From: Holacanthus passer
Lineage: Eukaryota; Chordata; Actinopteri; Pomacanthidae
Assembly (NCBI GenBank): GCA_025331565.1
Contig: JAFREQ010000003.1
Span: forward strand, 13,881,001 to 13,945,000
Length of the DNA stretch: 64,000 nucleotides
Direction of reading: 5' to 3'
Shown here: positions 51,601 to 63,971 of the stretch, one piece after another
Layout: each line of letters starts with the position of its first letter
Numbering within the stretch: the first letter of the stretch is position 1
Program-made: the position numbers and the translations under genes
Notes under the pieces: model-generated
Database searches by the model: none
Seen by the model: only the letters and a program-made list of their open reading frames with translations
Told to the model about the DNA's origin: nothing

Positions 51601-53047
51601 AATTTAACAGCTGACTGATATAATTTTTCCAATAAATATTTTCATAATGGGAATCAAACACTGATGTTTTAACAGGAAGAAGAGGATCTCAGTCAACCCT
51701 TTTCTATTCTGTCTGTGTCCCTGTAGCTCATACATGAACACCCTGAGGACCAGTGTTGGTTTTTCCTGGGATTGGTGCTGTTTCAGCATTGAGCCAGACA
51801 GCTAGCCAGCCAAATACTTTGCTTTGGTCCATTGGCGTGTGAGTGATCCTACAGTGATTACACATGACAGGCTGTCAGAAATTGGACCGGGTCAAGCGGA
51901 AAGCGGGGATCAGCCACTCCTCTGCCTTTCTCCGCCCATTCCAAGCATGCACACAACAATAAAAAAAAAAGAGACAGGAAATACAAAGAACTTCCTCTCT
52001 CTCTTTTTTACCATCTCCCCTTCCTTCCGCTTTTATTGCTCAAAATCCCTAAGCATTTCTTTTTGTTCATATCCTGTGAGAGAGGGAATGACATGTATGG
52101 CCTCCTGCAACTCTGTCATATCTTCCAAGTGGGATGTTTCTCTGCCACTAATCAATAAATGTTATGGTTTTTTATGGTTTCACTGTTCAAAGTAAGAGCC
52201 ATGAAATGTTGGTGGCCAGTATGGGATTTAGTTTCACACATCATTTCTCTGACTGCACATAACACACATAGATTTATAGGAGGATTCCAAATGCAAACTA
52301 TAAGTCAAAAACTGTCTTTAAAAATCCACTGTGTGTGCTTTGTTGTATGCCAGACACATATGGAACAAAATGAAAAACAGGCATGCAGCAAGCCTGAGGT
52401 CATGGCACAAGGCTGCTATAAAAGCCTCTGTAAAGAGAGGCCCGTCTTCAGCTAGTGTGAAGGACCATATTGGAAGGATTGTAGCTGGGCTGAGCTGAGT
52501 CTCACATGACAACTATTTGTTTTCACTTCATAACTGTCACGTTTAAATGGGAACACCAGTCTCTGCATGTATTTTGATGCCAGTGTCAGAGAAGGCAAAT
52601 TGAGCTGGTAAACAGGTGGCAACCTGCCTAAGCACCCTGAATATTTTACTACCAAGCGTGCATGTGCACCAACTCTATTTGTGTGCTGTGTGAATGCACA
52701 AGTGTGAGATGTGCCCTAGCATATGCGTCACACACCGCATGAAAAGACACTAAAACAGGGTGTCCTTGACAGTCGTTGCACTTCAGTAATGAGCAGTTTG
52801 TCCCTTCAAAACATATGGACATTTCATTTCTGTACTTCGCTTTCAGACCGAAGCAATACCTTCAATCAGATCATGTTAAACTAAGAACAAAAGAAAAGTC
52901 TTTCTTCTCACCTTGAGCTGTGGATAGTGCCCGTGATCTAGGCAGCATACCCAGGTAGTTGAGCACAATGTACTTGGTTTCATAATGGAAATCCTCAGGC
53001 ACAGTGGCAGTGATGGAGGCAGAAGAGGTGGAGCCTGAGGTAGCCAT
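39671..53047 (-). CDS. bcl2l13: BCL2-like 13 (BCL-Rambo), mitophagy/apoptosis regulator
   Basis: Outer-mitochondrial-membrane BCL2-family protein. Mammalian BCL2L13 recruits LC3 and promotes mitochondrial fragmentation and mitophagy. Six coding exons in transcript order: 52912-53047, 49789-49878, 48802-48943, 47520-47592, 47283-47411, 39671-40708. The sum is 1608 bases, or 535 aa (human 485). N-terminal FHYETKYIVLNYLG, then FDRHTSLVFNPPNPE and YIIQHGGW, are strongly conserved. The last exon encodes DSNDIYIL, MDPEDVKSLDSNEG, NNSSNSDIVHVE, a long Pro/Glu/Ala-rich stretch (roughly residues 390-505) and a C-terminal tail anchor, LLYGGAALVLLTAVMAYGV, ending RRK. WAQV at 259-262 fits the LC3-interacting W-x-x-(L/I/V) form and aligns with human WQQI. 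5' UTR exons probably lie at about 53048-53110 and from 54160 upward. Confidence 0.93.
40712..40740. repeat. bcl2l13: GACA microsatellite at a bcl2l13 splice acceptor
   Basis: Tandem GACA on the plus strand is TGTC/TCTG on the gene strand. It forms the pyrimidine-rich tract just upstream of the acceptor for the last bcl2l13 exon (exon edge 40708). Confidence 0.8.
41690..42115. repeat. Fish dispersed repeat with 'cctcatggtggcactagagg' core
   Basis: Phrases such as ACACAAAGTACAGCTGAGG, TTGTTGAGACATTTC, CTCATGGTGGCACTAGAGG and GGACCGACAGACAGAC appear in the same order as in a very common teleost interspersed repeat that I recognise from many fish sequences. The ends are indistinct and there is no ORF. 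The class is not certain to me. Confidence 0.6.
44536..44625. repeat. Perfect 12-bp inverted repeat with 66-base loop
   Basis: TTTCACCCTGGG at 44536-44547 is the exact reverse complement of CCCAGGGTGAAA at 44614-44625. A smaller stem, GCAC with GTGC, lies within the loop. It may be a small folded RNA or a relic of a mobile element; there is no evidence for either. Confidence 0.5.
46934..46957. repeat. AACAGG hexamer tandem
   Basis: About four tandem copies of GGAACA/AACAGG in bcl2l13 intron 5. Short simple repeat. Confidence 0.8.
49195..49396. mobile_element. MITE-like element in bcl2l13 intron 2
   Basis: A 202-base element whose ends form an imperfect inverted repeat of about 23 bases: left TTATGTAACTGCAGTTCACT, right, read inward, TTACATAACCCGCAGTTCTC, both continuing to CTGAG. 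The octamer TTATGTAA also occurs directly at both edges (49195-49202 and 49389-49396), so part of the repeat could instead be an 8-bp target duplication. The octamer is nearly palindromic, so the two readings cannot be separated. No ORF. I recall similar interior sequence as a dispersed repeat in fish. Confidence 0.65.
49879..52911 (-). other. bcl2l13: bcl2l13 intron 1 with transposon fragment
   Basis: A 3.0-kb intron with a Tc1-like fragment at about 50794-51190 and a short A run near 51961. No exon or RNA gene is recognised in the remainder. Confidence 0.5.
50794..51190 (+). mobile_element. Truncated Tc1-like DNA transposon fragment
   Basis: Starts after a TA dinucleotide with CAACCCTGATTCCAAAAAAG, the terminal sequence of a DNA transposon family very common in teleosts. 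It then follows the usual leader (GTTCACAAGCAAGGATGG, GAGGTTCACCACTTTG) up to where the transposase ORF would begin. It appears to jump to a later part (CTCAGGAACAC) and stop, so most of the transposase and the right terminus are missing. Non-autonomous and decayed. The Tc1-like assignment rests on memory of full copies. Confidence 0.6.
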
Positions 53048-54159
53048 TGAACAGACCTGTGTCAGACTCTCAGGCACATAAGTTCTTAAAGTCAAAGCTG
53101 GACGTATCACCTGAGAAAAAATGAGGACAGAGGGGGGAAACATACTCATTATTTTGACAATCATGACTACTGCTGCTGTGCAGTCCATTGTGGTCCAAAC
53201 ATCCATTAACAAAACATGAGGACATGCACATCAGACAACAGAAAAATCATGATGACATCTGTGAAGCAGCTGTTAGGTGTCTGTCATAAAACAAATGTCT
53301 CACTCAGTGTCATGATAGCACAATGTCCAAAGCCCATTGTGCCAGGTGGACATGTCCATCTGGCAAAGGGGTGATGAAGCTAAGATTGATCACTAAATGT
53401 AATTTAGTGAAAACCCAGAGGGAGATAGGCCCAAAACACATCCATCTCTTTGAGGAGTACAGTCTATGATCATGACATAATTCAACTCATATTAACCCAC
53501 GTGGTGGACAGAGGGGCGTGAAAGGTCCTTTAATTAGAAGCTTACTGAGCAAATGTTTAATACAAATGTTTAAACATTGCTTTAAATGTACTGATCTTGA
53601 TATTAAACAGTTAAAAACTCACAGACTAGCAAGTGTTAAGTGTTAAATTTATGAGCCCACATCGTCCTGAAGACATGATGAGATGACACCATGTGGCCCA
53701 CAAGTGAGATTAATGTCAAGTTTGCTACATTAAAAAAAAAAAAGAGTTTCCGGCTTGAACTGTCAAAATTAAACCTGTTGCTGTTATCAAACTGAGAATT
53801 ATCAAAGTTTCAAAGTCCAGATAAGATTATTAGAACAAGTACTGTAATTAGAATTTAAGCAAACACTATTATCGTTCATATGTTCTTCAAAATGACAGCA
53901 TGGCTCCAAAAGACCACAATATAACGTTATAGTCATAGTGAATTAATAACCAGACATATAGTTTGTTGGATAATTATTAGTCATATTACATAAATGTCTC
54001 CTCCAGCAGAAAGTCCGTCTTTAATCAGGCGAGCCTTTGCTGCAACATCTCAGCACACATGCAAAGCTACAGCTAGCTTAACCTCTCAGGCGCTATTTCA
54101 CAGACGACAAAACTTCATTTGAACTTAAGTGAAGCCCGCTGAGAGTTCGTGTCTTACCG

Positions 54160-54892
54160 TCCTTGTCCAAAGGCAACCAGGTGCTGACAGACGACCAGTG
54201 GAGAGAAATATGCGCCACAGTCCCGGGCAGCAGGAGCAGAAGTGGGCTGACCACAGAGCACCACAGGCAGGCGGCAGCAGCACACTGAGCCAGGGAGGAT
54301 ACACAAGCTAGCGGTAATATAACGCACAGCATCCGGTTGGCGCCTTCAAAATAACACTTCAATAATTAATAAATGATGCGAACTTTAAAGTTAAAGTGTG
54401 TGATCATTTGTAGGGTTGAACATTAATTAAGTGCGGTTGAGGGTGTAATTTTGAATAGCACATTTCATTTAAAATAACACACGTAATAATTACATTTCCA
54501 TAACGTGAAAGTCAATATTCATAGCTTTATAAAGTTCAAAGATGGAAGATGCTAACAAATATGGTGCATTAAAATCACACAAAAAAAGGACTGAAACAGC
54601 ACGATCACAATACATAGGGCGACTGCTCCTGGAGTCAAAACACAGTTATCAAATGTATTATTGTCATGGCTGTGTGTCTTTATGCCGTAAACATTTGGAC
54701 GGGAGACTTTCTGAACACGCATATTATTTTGAAAGCGGTGACCGGATGTTATGATCCTCCATGTGTCTCCAGCTCGACGTGACTCCAACCAGAAGGAAGA
54801 AGTGAAAGCTCCCAACTGTTTCTGTCCAACTGATCGAGGGGTCTCGTTTTTTTCACAGACTTTAAACAAACAAAACACATAAAACAACAGAC
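54160..54892. promoter_or_regulatory. Bidirectional promoter between bcl2l13 and atp6v1e1
   Basis: On the minus strand a probable first bcl2l13 non-coding exon ends at 54160, where GTAAG follows. On the plus strand atp6v1e1 starts at 54893. The human genes are also head to head. I see no TATA box; an ACCGGATGT near 54740 is ETS-like. Activity is inferred from layout. Confidence 0.5.
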
Positions 54893-57800
54893 ATGGCGCT
54901 CACCGACGCTGACGTACAGAAACAGGTAAAGTAGACAAAGTTAGACTAATGTAGCTGTTAAGTTTAACCACTTTTATCCCGGTGACTTTAAGTTTAGGAA
55001 GCTAACGTTAAACATGACAAACGTGAAGCTAACGGGCTAAAACCTGAACTAGCGTTGCGTGTAAATTATTACATTAGCTTGTTTAATCATTAATCCGCAC
55101 TGACTGTCGTTAACTTTGGAGGTTGTTGCTAATGTTAAAAAGTGTTTTGTTTGGGTTTTGGGTCATTTGATTGTGTTACGTTTGCACACGTGAAAAGTAA
55201 AGTTAGGTTAATCCTGAAACTAAAATCTGTGTTTAAGTATGAACATTTTGGTTATGAATTGTGAGTTGGTTCGTATTTACATTTAGAAAATTGACATAAC
55301 GTGATGTATTAAGGTTGACCTTTGTGAGACATGTGAGTTTGAACACATTTGTTTTGTCTCTTGTGGCAGATCAAGCACATGATGGCCTTCATTGAACAAG
55401 AGGCCAAAGAGAAAGTTGAGGAAATTGATGCCAAGGTAATTGAAGTCTATCTCTCTCTCTCTCTCTGTCTGTCTGTCTGTCAGTCAGTCTTTCTATCTAC
55501 CCTGTCTTTGTTTGTTTGTTTCTGTCTGTCTGTTTGTCTTGTGATTTTTGCTGCAGTCACCATTAATGGGCCTTGTCAACACATCTGTTTTCAGGCAGAG
55601 GAAGAGTTCAACATAGAGAAAGGTCGTCTGGTGCAGACTCAGAGGGTGAAAATCATGGAATACTATGAGAAGAAGGAAAAGCAGATTGAACAACATAAGA
55701 AAATGTGAGTTGTTTATTGCCAGTTTGGGAAAGATCAGGTATTGTATGGGACATTTGACTGTTCTTCATACAGGATCAACAAATTTATTCAGTTTTTAAC
55801 AGATACATTTTTATTTCCTCCCACAAAGTCTTTGTCACTTGTCTTGGGTCCTGAATTCTTAACATGAAGACTCTCAGCACAAATGTAGCCATATCTGCTT
55901 TTTAAAATCTAGTTGTGGTAGCAAAGGAGACTTAAAATGAATGTGCTGTTAGCGGCAAAACAACTGTTTTATAGGGATGCTGTACTGCATGTTCACGTCT
56001 GCAGCTAATCTACTCATTGACTTCCACTCTCTCAGCCAGATGTCCAACCTGATGAACCAAGCGAGGCTGAAGGTGCTGAAGGCCCGTGATGACATGATCA
56101 TGGTGAGAGATCTATGCTCTATTACATGTTGGTTTCATGTGGGTTAGGTTTGTGTGCATATTTATACATGTCATTAGTCTAAATGGGTGCTTCAGTTTTG
56201 TCCTATGAATTAGAATTAGATTTCTACCTTTTATTTGGGTTCCACCACTCCAATAACTGTCTGTCATCACCACAGACAAGCACTCATGCAGAACTGCTTG
56301 TACACTATATTTTACAAATGTGTCTGATTCCACACTATCTGAATATGTGTTTATAAGCATGAAGTTTAAAGTCTCCTTGTCTCTGATTTCTCCCTATGTT
56401 CTTGTCTCAGGATTTGTTGAATGAGGCTCGTCAAAGACTTGCAGAGATTGCCAAGGACCCTGCAAGGTACTCTACCCTATTGGAGGGCCTGGTGCTTCAG
56501 GTAAAATTCCCGCCTGCTCTCATTGAACGATGCAGTTTCTTTGGTTCTCTATGTTTTCTTAGTTTGTCCTTTTAACTTTTCAGGGATTCTATCAACTGCT
56601 GGAACCTAAAGTTACCATCCGCTGCCGACAGCAGGATGTAGAAATGGTTCAGGTGAGGCTGAACTGATTACAGTATTGTATGTTATTTAGGAAAGGATAG
56701 GTGGTGCTGTGTGTTGTAAGTGTCTCATTGCTTGACAGGCTGCAGTTAATAAGAGCATCCCTGTCTACAAAGAGGCAGTGAAGAGCAACATAGTCGTCAA
56801 AATCGACCAGGAACGTTTTCTTCCTTCTGAGGGGTAAGATGTTTTAATGTACTTTACCTCAACTCACATGATTTTAAATGTATTGTCAGATTACTTTAAT
56901 TGTTATTTTTTATTGTGACTATGGCTGAAAAAGTCTGGTGTCTACTCTTTGTTTTAACAGCTGCGGAGGAGTTGAAGCATATAATGATAACGGGAAGATC
57001 AAGGTTACCAACACTTTGGAGAGCAGAATAGAGCTTATTGCACAACAGGTAGAGTAACTTTGATAATATATCAAACATGCAAATCATCCGAATATGTGAC
57101 CTTTAGAACACACTAAATGTTATTTCTGCTGTTGGCCTGTGGAGGGCAGCACAGGCCACTGAGTTCTCCACTGAGCAGCAATTACTTAAAGGTAGGAGAG
57201 TTGAAAGTGAAACAGGATTTAGATAATTCATGCAGGCAAGACTGTCATGTTACACACATATTTACCATACTTTAATTGGGTGTCTCTTCATTGAGTAATG
57301 TATTTAAGAACAGGCACTGATTCCTCTTTTTACTTTGATTTTTGGATGCAGGTAAGGCAAGAAAACTCTATTTAATAAACCTTCTTATATGTGCACAACG
57401 CAAACATCTTTGTGAATGTGTGCACACCAGAAACTTGTGTCTTTTCACTTTTTGTAAGAAAGAAGGTTTTTTTTGTCTATAAGTTTTAGCACTTCTGTGA
57501 TATTGTGTTGCCAGCATCATCCATTGAGATTGTAGGGAGCCTCAGATCAAAAGAGGAGAGGCCTGCAAGGCCTGAAATATTATATAAAGGTTTAGCACAA
57601 ACCTTCATACATAGAGAAGTTTTGTGAAGGTAGAAATGAGCTGAGAAACTTTGGAAAGAAGCTGCAAATATATACAAGTAAACAGAACGCACGCAGTTCA
57701 GTGGCCATGTGTGCAACCAGTCACACAACAGTGTAAGGGACACTATTGTTTGTAGTGTTTGCTTCCATCAGCACATCTCACACAGAGTGGCAGCTTGTTT

Positions 57801-58080
57801 GAATTTGTTTTGGTTTGTTTTTCTTTTACAAAATAAGATACTGTTATTAGATATATTATTAGTTAACCTCCCTTTATGTCCACAAAAGAAAAGAAGAAAT
57901 ATAGAAGCATCTGCGTTTGTCATGATTCTCCACAAATGTACTTGAGTAGTTAATCATCCAGGTTCCCTTTTAGTTTCTTGTGAGTACTTATTTGTACCCT
58001 GACTTTCCACCTGACAGATGATGCCTGAGATCAGAGTGAACTTGTTTGGTGCCAACCCCAACCGCAGGTTCATGGATTAA
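54893..58080 (+). CDS. atp6v1e1: V-type proton ATPase subunit E1
   Basis: Peripheral-stalk subunit E of the cytosolic V1 sector, pairing with subunit G to hold the A3B3 head during ATP-driven proton pumping. Nine exons: 54893-54925, 55370-55435, 55595-55704, 56036-56102, 56411-56500, 56584-56652, 56739-56833, 56961-57048, 58018-58080. The sum is 681 bases, or 226 aa, exactly the family length. The N-terminal half is a long charged helix (MALTDADVQKQ, then EKVEEIDAKAEEEFNIEKGR). The C-terminal globular domain includes VTIRCRQQD, CGGVEAYNDNGKIKV, TLESRIELIAQQ and the end FGANPNRRFMD. The poly(A) signal AATAAA is at 58551-58556. A CT/GTCT microsatellite sits in intron 2. Confidence 0.98.
55450..55481. 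repeat. CT then GTCT microsatellite in atp6v1e1 intron 2
   Basis: A run of CT dinucleotides passes directly into tandem GTCT, starting 14 bases after the exon 2 donor. Confidence 0.8.
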
Positions 58081-59856
58081 CAGTGGATTTGAAGAGAGCA
58101 GTGGGGACACAGATGGAATATATAAGGTGACCACAGGTCGTCATCATCAATGGTCAAAGAATAGTGAATTACTTAATGGGATACTACAGATGTCTTCATA
58201 TATCTTTTTATTTTTGTTCTTATTGTTTATTTTTGTACTTCTCCAGGGTTTGCCTGAGGGACTGCTTTAAATTGCAATGTCATTGCGAATATGTATTCCT
58301 TCAGTTGTTTTGGGAAATCTGTTGCTCTACTACTTGATTAAAGTAATCAGTTACAATTTACATATTTAGGTCACCAAAGATGCATTCACATACTTAGTCT
58401 ACATTTTTGTAGACTACAGTCTATAAGGAGGTCGATCGTCTGGTATGTTTGCCAAATGTGTTTTTTAACAGTTTGACTGTGTGCATGTGTGCAGAGAGTG
58501 AAAGGATGTCAACCATTGTTCTGAAGCACTTAAAATACAACAACCAAAGAAATAAATGTGTGTGACATGGAGAACTCAGCATGTATGAGATATCTTTATT
58601 TACAGCTCGTAAACAAACAGTTTACAATGTTTGTTTGTCTACAATGAGGAAAATGTAGTAGCCTAGGTACACTAGCCACATCAAAATGTGTCTTGCATTA
58701 AAAATGTAAAAAAAAGCTTTTAGTGCCACCCAGTGGGCTTAAGTAATGGCAAACAGTTGGCAAGACAAGGTGCCATACTCCCTCCATGGGTCTAACAAAT
58801 AGAATTGTCCTCGCTAAATTGGACTCAAGTACCAAATGAATGTTTCAACGCCACCAATTCCACTGAATTCATTTAAGACTTACAGTTTTGATGCTTTACA
58901 AACTATCAGCATTGATAAGGCTTTAATTGCATTTTTTTTTTAGTTATTGTGCGCACATCAGTTGAAGCAACATATTTTTAGGTGTAACTAAGCAGTTAAA
59001 AGAGCCATATGCTTCTCACAGGTTTTATTTAAACCCTTCCAAGCTGTGGAGAAGAGGAAGTCAAGGCTACGAGACAGTGGCCCAGCAGTCTAACCTGTGG
59101 CCTTTAGGCAGGAAGTGAGCTGTGTGTTAGGGTATATTGTACGTTAACACAGGGATTAAAGCATTACCATCGGATTAACAAACGACCTTAGAGACACTGG
59201 CAGGCAGCATCTCCCAATCCAGTGAAGGAATCCAAGATTACAACTCACACCTCACGGATGGAGTGGGAGGAATACATAACAGGGTAGGCAGAAGGAGATC
59301 AAGCTCCTTTTCTAGAGGAACGCATCGAACGTTGAAATGATTGGCATTGGAAGTCAAGCCGAGACTCAGACTCTGACATCAAACGTTCTGCAATATTAGC
59401 TTTTGATACAGATTGAAAGGGGAGTTTGTCACTCACACAGGATGATGATGCACGGTTCTTTGTCGGTAGGCATTTTAGTTAGCAGCCTCAAACAACATGC
59501 AGCAGCTCTCTCTTAACAACCAGGCAGAATAATCTCCTCCAGGTGAAAGAAACGGCCCCAGACACACTGCAGCAAGCACACAAGGATAACCCAGACAACT
59601 TGGGACACATACCATCAGATTAGTCACACACATACACGGGACCCCATTTAACCTACAGAACCCTGCTGACAGCATGTAAAAACCTAGAGAAACAGGATTA
59701 GTGTGAACCCATTGATCCACGCATTAGTAAATAGAGCCTCTTCAGATCTCTTCATCTCCATTCCTCCTCCTTTGGTTAGTGGCCGTATTTCCCCTCTCTG
59801 TATTCACTCAATTGTCATTCACTGCAGATTAAAGCAGCAAATTATGCCAAGCGCTG
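58081..59856. other. atp6v1e1 and slc25a18 3' UTRs, tail to tail
   Basis: The plus-strand AATAAA at 58551-58556 (atp6v1e1) and the minus-strand signal TTTATT at 58595-58600 (slc25a18) are 38 bases apart. The two transcripts therefore end next to, or overlapping, each other. The slc25a18 3' UTR would be about 1.25 kb. No other gene is seen. Confidence 0.6.
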
Positions 59857-62800
59857 CTATTCCAGCAAACCGAGCACCGCCTCCCCTACCCCGAGAAAGT
59901 AGACACCCTGTGCAATGCCAAAAAGAGGAGCGATGACCAGAGCGCGACACGTTGCACCCTTCAGGAAGGCTGCTGGGCCCTCGCGCTCCATGATGCGCCT
60001 GCAAAAGTACACAGACAGGAAGGAAATGTTACAAGTTTCTTCACACTTAGGAATATGAAGGCAGCAAATGTTTTATTAAAGACTAAAATCTTACCGTGTG
60101 CAGTCAATAATTCCTCTGTATGTGTCCTCCCCCTCGCCTTTTTGCAAGGTCTGCAGACGAGTCTTTATGACTATACATGCATTTAAAAACAGACAAGGAG
60201 AGAAGTCAAAAGTCAATAAATTGGCTCAATAATGTTGAAATCACTCCCTATTTACTATATAGTGCACTTTGTTTATTCTCTGATTTCAGACACAGTATCT
60301 TTCTAAAGCTAAACTCAACTCAGGTGCTTTTTATTGCTTATGAACTTTTCATTTGTAAGAGGAAGATTGTGTGATTTCATCTTTCAAGTTACATAGTTTT
60401 TCTTTAAAATATTTCATTAAATGACCAAATTGGGATCAAGCATTGCAGCAGGTGTGTGTATATATACACCTGCTATCTTTGTGGGAAGCAAGGTCCCCAT
60501 TCACACTCCACCTGCTGTTCTACCATCTCTCGTACTTTGTCTTCCTCCCACTCACCATCCAGTGGTGTCACAGCCACAGCTGCCACTGAGCCCGCGGTGC
60601 ATCCTGCCACGAAGGACTGCCAGAATGGTGCACGGGCGTCCACATTACCCACTCTTTCCAGGCCCAGCGCATTTAGGTTGGCAAACAGCGGGAAGTAGAT
60701 CATTGAGAAGGGGACATCCCTGAAAAATATGATTTTGAAAAAGTGATCAGATGAAATGAGATGGAAAGGGCATCATCTGAGGGACTGTAGAAACAGGACG
60801 GACTGATGACAAAGTGGGAGAGGGTGATGTCACAGGGGAGACGCAGGGAGAGGGAAAGAGACGTGGCCCCATTCGACTGCAGTATAGCAGCCAGACATAG
60901 CTGCAGGAATCTATTGATTAGCGTTGATTGGCAGAGGCGCCAGGAAATACAACAAACAGTATGTTATGCAATGTAAAATCAGCTCATTGAAGCAGTGATG
61001 ACAGATGAGTGAAAGGAGAGATAGAGCTGGACACAAGCTCTGTGCGTGGTCGTGTACCTGATCTTTTAAAAGGTTTACAATATGAGAGCAAAGTAGGAAA
61101 CAAACACTGGATATGTTGTGAGTAAGCTGTCGTGTGTTTGACCTCATTAAGGTGGCTCCTGCCCCCCTGTAGAGTCCTGCCAGTCCACGAGTCTTCAACA
61201 GCTGCACAGTGATGCCCGTGGCCGAGGGCCGAGGCGGAGGACTCGGTTGCGCAGGTGGGGGGGCCACCAACGATGGAGCTGGACCAGGAGCGGCAGCAGC
61301 CTGAGCTGGAGTTGGAACAGGCCTCTGGGCAGCTGATGGTCAAACACAGACTGTTCCAGGTTAGAAAACACATGCAGAGTAAGTGATCCAGCAGTTTGTT
61401 ACTGAGCAAAGGATGGGCTACCGTTTGGCCAACGAGTAAATGGGGTTTATCTTTCACATTTGTAAACAATGCAGTATGAACATTCACATTAGGTCTTATT
61501 TATTGACATACAGTATGACTAAACTCACACCAATAAATCTTATTAAGTTTCATACTTTTACACTGACTTGAAAAACTGCTTCTTGGTATTGTCTCTTTGG
61601 GGGGAAAGCATTAAATCCAGCGCCCAACTCACCGAGCCTTCCTGCATCCTGCAGCTGGATCTTCAGCATCTCCATGGGAGTGGTGACCACCACCTGACAG
61701 GTCCCAGCCCCACACCCGGCCAGCACCTCCCCCCACAGGGGCAAATGTCTGGAAACACAGGAGAGGGAACAGATAAACAGCATCGACAAGAGTAAGCCTG
61801 TACGATAACAGGCCATATATTGATTTATAAGAGCAAATCCACAAGCTTCAGATTTTTAATTAAGATTGACAGATTGCTGCACAAAAGAAATACACATTTA
61901 TTTTTAATAAGTGCCAATTAGCTAAACGAATCTTAAATGAAAAACAGTTTTCTCCCACATATTTAGAAGCAGTTAATACATGATGGCATCATCTGACAGT
62001 GATGATATTCAGCAAAAGTGACCAAAAACATATTCTTTAACTAATTAATATATATTATATATATATATATATTAATATATCATTTACCATGATAACCTTG
62101 GACATGTTTAATAATATTTAACATTACAGCATGGGTCATGATGGATCCTTGAAAGACAAAAAACAATGTACCCATCCTTTGAGAGCTTCTGTCTGAAGAC
62201 GTCATTGGCAGCCAGCTTGATGGCTTTTTCCGGCGTGACAAGAGTGAGGTTCACTGCTGCACCTGGAAAACACAAACAGGCTGATAACAGCGACAAGGGA
62301 CACGAATAGAAGCAACCTACACGGCAGCTTAGGGCTCACCACCGTGGGCTAATGGCAGTGGTTATTACGATGAAAGATTGAGGGCTCGCGGGGGAAACAA
62401 CAGCGTAGGTGGTTGGATTAAGCTTATAGTAAAGCACACTTATAGTGCTGTTTGTCACGGGGATTAGAAAAGCAAAGAATACCTCTGTAGCATCCAAAAT
62501 AGCCCTCCGAGCGGACCGTCTTTGCCAGGCAGTCCAGCCTTTAAAGACAAAAATGAAAACTATTGACCAGAAGAAGAGAACCACAATGCACCATAACAGT
62601 GTTCGTATCTTACACCATTAACTCTGCTGAGCGTCATTTAGATTAAATCAGTTCATTTATAAGCGTCATCTCCAGCCAGGCCTTTACCCATGTACACCAT
62701 GACCCTCAACAACAAAGTGGACAGAGACCAGTGGCGTCAGTGAACTGTCTGTTGAAATTTTCCTTTGCAAAGAACAGAAAAAAATCCAACCATGTGATGT

Positions 62801-63971
62801 GGCCTTGAAGAGAGAAAGTTCACCAAGCTATTTTTCCATCTCTGACTCACAGTGGAAAACCACAGTTTAAAATGTTAAACACATGATGACCACGCCCAGT
62901 CAGCCAGCAATATTGATGCCCACCAGATGTGCGCAGTTGAAAATTCAGGTCTTTTAAGGACACTGTCTTTTTCTCTCAACATCTAAAACTTTACCACAAA
63001 TTGAGGCAATGAAGTAGTTGTGGTGCATTCATTTGAACATTTGTCTGTGAATACAATCCACAATTCAAAGTTACCATGTCAGTCCATGAAAACACACATC
63101 GTACAGTGAACAGCCTTTCCTCTAATATGATCCCATGAATGAGTTTTGGACAAACTGACCAAAACACTGCACCAAGTATGGGAAGAGAGTGTTTGGCTGT
63201 GCTGCTCCACCCTCTGAGATTCAGAGGAAAAGTATGCGGGTCAGTATAATCAAAATAATTCTGACTTGTGTTCGGCTCAGATTGGACAGTGCTTTTAACC
63301 AGACAGCACGTTTAGCACCATTCATCATCAGCAGATATTTAGAAATGGTTTTCTGTTTTAGAGACTTTGACGTTGGTTTTGTATATATTTGCATGTAGAA
63401 AAAAATGCCTGTTGTCCTTCCTTAACTTAGAAAGATAAAAATGAATTTAGTGGCTTTTCAATAACAATTAAGAAAAAAATGGTCAGGGATGCTACGACAA
63501 AAAAAGCTGCGGTAATGTGAAAGCTCTTATCTATATATGTGGCAGATCAATGACATTAGTGGGTTAACTCGGGCCAGGGGAGCCCTACTCACATTCCTTT
63601 GTAGACTTGGACGCCCTGCTGGTTCTGTAGGCGGGTCTTGGCCAGGTCAATAGGAAATACACATGTCACACCAACCAGGCCTGCCACGCCCCCATTAATA
63701 AGCTTAGCAGGGAGGCTGCAAAGGGATCAACATGGACACACACGCACACATGCATGCACACAGACCCATGTACACGCAGTCACCGACGCAAGCCGTGCAA
63801 ATGACACATCCATTCATGCACAAAGATACAAATACAGCACACACACACACACACACAAAGAGACCAACATTAACACTGCTGCTGCTTCCACTCAGTGAAT
63901 ACATTTTGAACCGTCTTCATGAAGCCAAACAAACAAATTAAAGATATTTACCTAACTTTCTTCTCCGCCAT
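59857..63971 (-). CDS. slc25a18: Mitochondrial glutamate carrier 2
   Basis: Inner-membrane glutamate/proton symporter of the SLC25 family. Nine coding exons in transcript order: 63952-63971, 63593-63715, 62483-62538, 62172-62262, 61633-61748, 61143-61332, 60556-60719, 60095-60170, 59857-59998. The sum is 978 bases, or 325 aa (human 315). All three carrier signatures are present: PIDLAK (28-33), PMEMLK (121-126) and PLDVIK (251-256). Other conserved blocks are AAVNLTLVTPEKAIKLAAND, GCGAGTCQVVV, GLAGLYRG and the C-terminal IAPLFGIAQGVYFLG. Residues about 136-165 form a Pro/Ala-rich matrix-side loop that is variable in the family. The slc25a18 name (over its paralogue slc25a22) rests on adjacency to atp6v1e1. 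Sequence just upstream of the ATG suggests an acceptor, so more 5' UTR may lie beyond the window. Confidence 0.93.
62049..62080. repeat. AT dinucleotide repeat in slc25a18 intron
   Basis: An alternating TA/AT tract about 30 bases long, close to exon 4 of slc25a18. Simple repeat. Confidence 0.8.
62539..63592 (-). other. slc25a18: slc25a18 intron 2
   Basis: A 1.05-kb intron between coding exons 2 and 3. AT-rich, with no exon, RNA gene or recognisable transposon. Confidence 0.55.
63836..63857. repeat. AC dinucleotide microsatellite
   Basis: About ten CA units in slc25a18 intron 1, within a broader ACAC-rich stretch from 63734. Confidence 0.85.

Noticed and set aside
54542..54754. 70-codon ORF upstream of atp6v1e1
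   Set aside because: It lies in the bidirectional promoter region, has no recognisable domain and a weak start. Treated as chance.
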